This document shows, in pieces, positions 4,957-5,749 of a DNA stretch of 5,749 nucleotides. This stretch comes from Acidimicrobiia bacterium (GTDB lineage Bacteria; Actinomycetota; Acidimicrobiia; Acidimicrobiales; JACDCH01), in the NCBI GenBank assembly GCA_013694495.1, contig JACDCH010000173.1, positions 1-5,749 of the forward strand, given 5' to 3'. The notes below the pieces were generated by a model. It did no database searches. It saw nothing but the letters and a program-made list of their open reading frames with translations, and was not told the origin of the DNA. How positions within the stretch are numbered: the first letter of the stretch is position 1; each line of letters begins with the position of its first letter. The position numbers were made by a program, and so were the translations under genes.

Positions 4957-5602
4957 CGCACAAGCGTGCCTCGCGATATTCGACCTCGTTCGCCCGAGTC
5001 CTGCTGGCGTGACAAATTCCCGACGGTCAGGCACGACCATCCACCCGAAGCGCTGTTCACCACGCTCAGCTCCACCAGCATCGTCGGCCTTCTCCGCGTC
5101 CGCGGGCGCGCAACAGCCCGCGACGGAGAACGGCAGCGTCAGCCAGGTACCGGAGCACTGTCGCCCAGGGGCCACGATGTCCATCATGAACCGGGGGGTC
5201 TGCCGCGTGCCGGGTGACTCGACATGAGCCCGCATCTGTCGGGCGTCCGACCTATTCGACTGGACGGGTCTCGACGTCTACCGATCGTTCCCCCGGGTTC
5301 CGACCGTCGGGACCCGGAGGAAGCGCATCGGGATGCAGGATCGATCGCCGACTATCCGGCAATAGGTGACGCCGCGCGACGACCATGGAGCCGCGCGTTA
5401 GGTGGCAGCTCGACGCTCGCCTACGCGCCGATAGGCAGAGCCTGGAGCCGCACGACGCGTGGGATTCGGAGCGGGCGCCATCTTGCGTCCCCAATCAGGC
5501 ACTTCGGGTGTGTCCGGTCGTGTCCCGAGCGGAAACAGGAGATGGAGCCTCGATCGCCTGACCGACTCGAAGTTCGTGGTCGTGCACTGGGACCAACGGC
5601 TG
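4957..5602. other. Gene-poor stretch with no convincing coding region
   Basis: All six frames here are short or have residue compositions unlike real proteins (Arg, Pro and Ser rich), and none shows a family motif. The promoter of the exported-protein gene is presumably at the left end; GAATAT on the minus strand (4976-4981) is a possible -10 box without a matching -35. A 72-codon frame at 5009-5227 (+), with AFSASAGAQQ and four cysteines, could be a small or decayed secreted protein, but it lacks a hydrophobic signal core in that frame. The clearest structure is the hairpin at 5293-5317. Otherwise I see nothing assignable. Confidence 0.5.
5293..5317. terminator. Strong 11-bp hairpin, possible terminator
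   Basis: CCGGGTTCCGA (5293-5303) pairs with TCGGGACCCGG (5307-5317) around a 3-nt loop, all Watson-Crick except one T-G pair on the plus strand. It is the most stable-looking hairpin in the gene-poor stretch. No T run follows on either strand; actinobacterial terminators often lack one, so termination of minus-strand transcripts from the gene ending at 5603 is possible, though that gene lies almost 290 bp away. Confidence 0.35.
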
Positions 5603-5749
5603 TCACGGTGCGTCGGCGGGCACCGCCGCGAGGGCCTGCTCGACGAGCGAGGCGATCACGCGGCCGGCGGCCGCGAGCGGTTCGACGCTGCGGTGGGTCC
5701 TGCTGAGCACGAAGGTGCCTTCGACTGTCGCTACGAACACTGTGGCGAG
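5603..5749 (-). CDS. C-terminal end of a TetR-type regulator, cut by the window edge
   Basis: On the minus strand the frame from the window end to TGA at 5603-5605 gives 48 residues: LATVFVATVEGTFVLSRTHR, then SVEPLAAAGRVIASLVEQAL and a short AAVPADAP tail. The pattern of an amphipathic helix with (A/V)xVEG(T/A)xxLSR, then a few polar residues with a proline, then a last helix ending in ALA, is typical of the end of the TetR C-terminal dimerisation domain in the class that reads LEGALLLAR...PL. The DNA-binding part lies beyond the edge, so target and neighbours are unknown. It is a different gene from the complete TetR gene at 3476, which has a WHG-type ending. Confidence 0.7.
   Translation of the reverse strand, partial: LATVFVATVEGTFVLSRTHRSVEPLAAAGRVIASLVEQALAAVPADAP

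Noticed and set aside
3887..4963. 358-codon minus-strand frame across the TetR 3' half and the exported-protein gene
   Set aside because: It overlaps two well-supported genes in other frames and its composition is that of an antisense or shifted frame.
4330..5217. 295-codon plus-strand frame opposite the exported-protein gene
   Set aside because: It lies antisense to the gene with a clear signal peptide and has an Arg/Gly/Pro-rich composition without recognisable domains.
5224..5706. 160-codon plus-strand frame at the right end
   Set aside because: It is Arg/Pro/Ser rich, has no motif, and overlaps the antisense of the TetR C-terminal fragment at 5603-5749.
1..5749. tRNA, rRNA, CRISPR array, toxin-antitoxin or phage-defence genes
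   Set aside because: No cloverleaf, repeat-spacer pattern or matching protein motifs were seen on either strand.

Overview
The window is GC-rich with strong G/C third-position bias. Its regulators (HxlR and TetR types), F420-type oxidoreductase remnant, near-leaderless regulator starts and mixed ATG/GTG starts suggest a high-GC actinobacterium. The class or genus cannot be fixed from sequence alone.

Layout. The left edge holds the 3' part of a DUF2867-type gene (1-501, +). Next is the last ~60 codons of an IS3-family transposase (546-737, -), which ends within ~40 bp of the start of an HxlR-type regulator with an SCP2-like C-terminal half (777-1415, +). Behind that gene lies a scar (about 1412-1680) with what may be the first codons of a translationally coupled gene, then a frameshifted C-terminal fragment of a luciferase-like (LLM, F420-type) oxidoreductase. 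The centre is a typical divergent efflux module: a 14-TM DHA2/EmrB-QacA drug:H+ antiporter (1630-3357, -) and a TetR-family repressor with a WHG-like C-terminal domain (3476-4210, +). They share a 118-bp control region with inverted repeats, a TTGACA box, a strong ribosome binding site for the pump and a probably leaderless start for the regulator. A small exported protein of unknown function (4423-4914, -) converges on the TetR gene. About 690 bp without a convincing gene follows. At the right edge are the last 48 residues of another TetR-type regulator (5603-5749, -).

How it works together. The only clear functional unit is the TetR/MFS pair, expected to act as a ligand-induced export system: the repressor binds the shared region and is released by a pump substrate or related compound. 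The HxlR gene probably has its own AT-rich promoter and operator. The rest (transposase stub, oxidoreductase fragment, gene-poor stretch) looks like a decayed accessory region between regulator genes. I found no convincing evidence of a new multi-gene system. The points most worth a second look are the IS stub at the HxlR promoter, the gene scar behind it, the long MFS tail antisense to that scar, the nested dyads between TetR and MFS, and the orphan exported protein with a hairpin in its leader.
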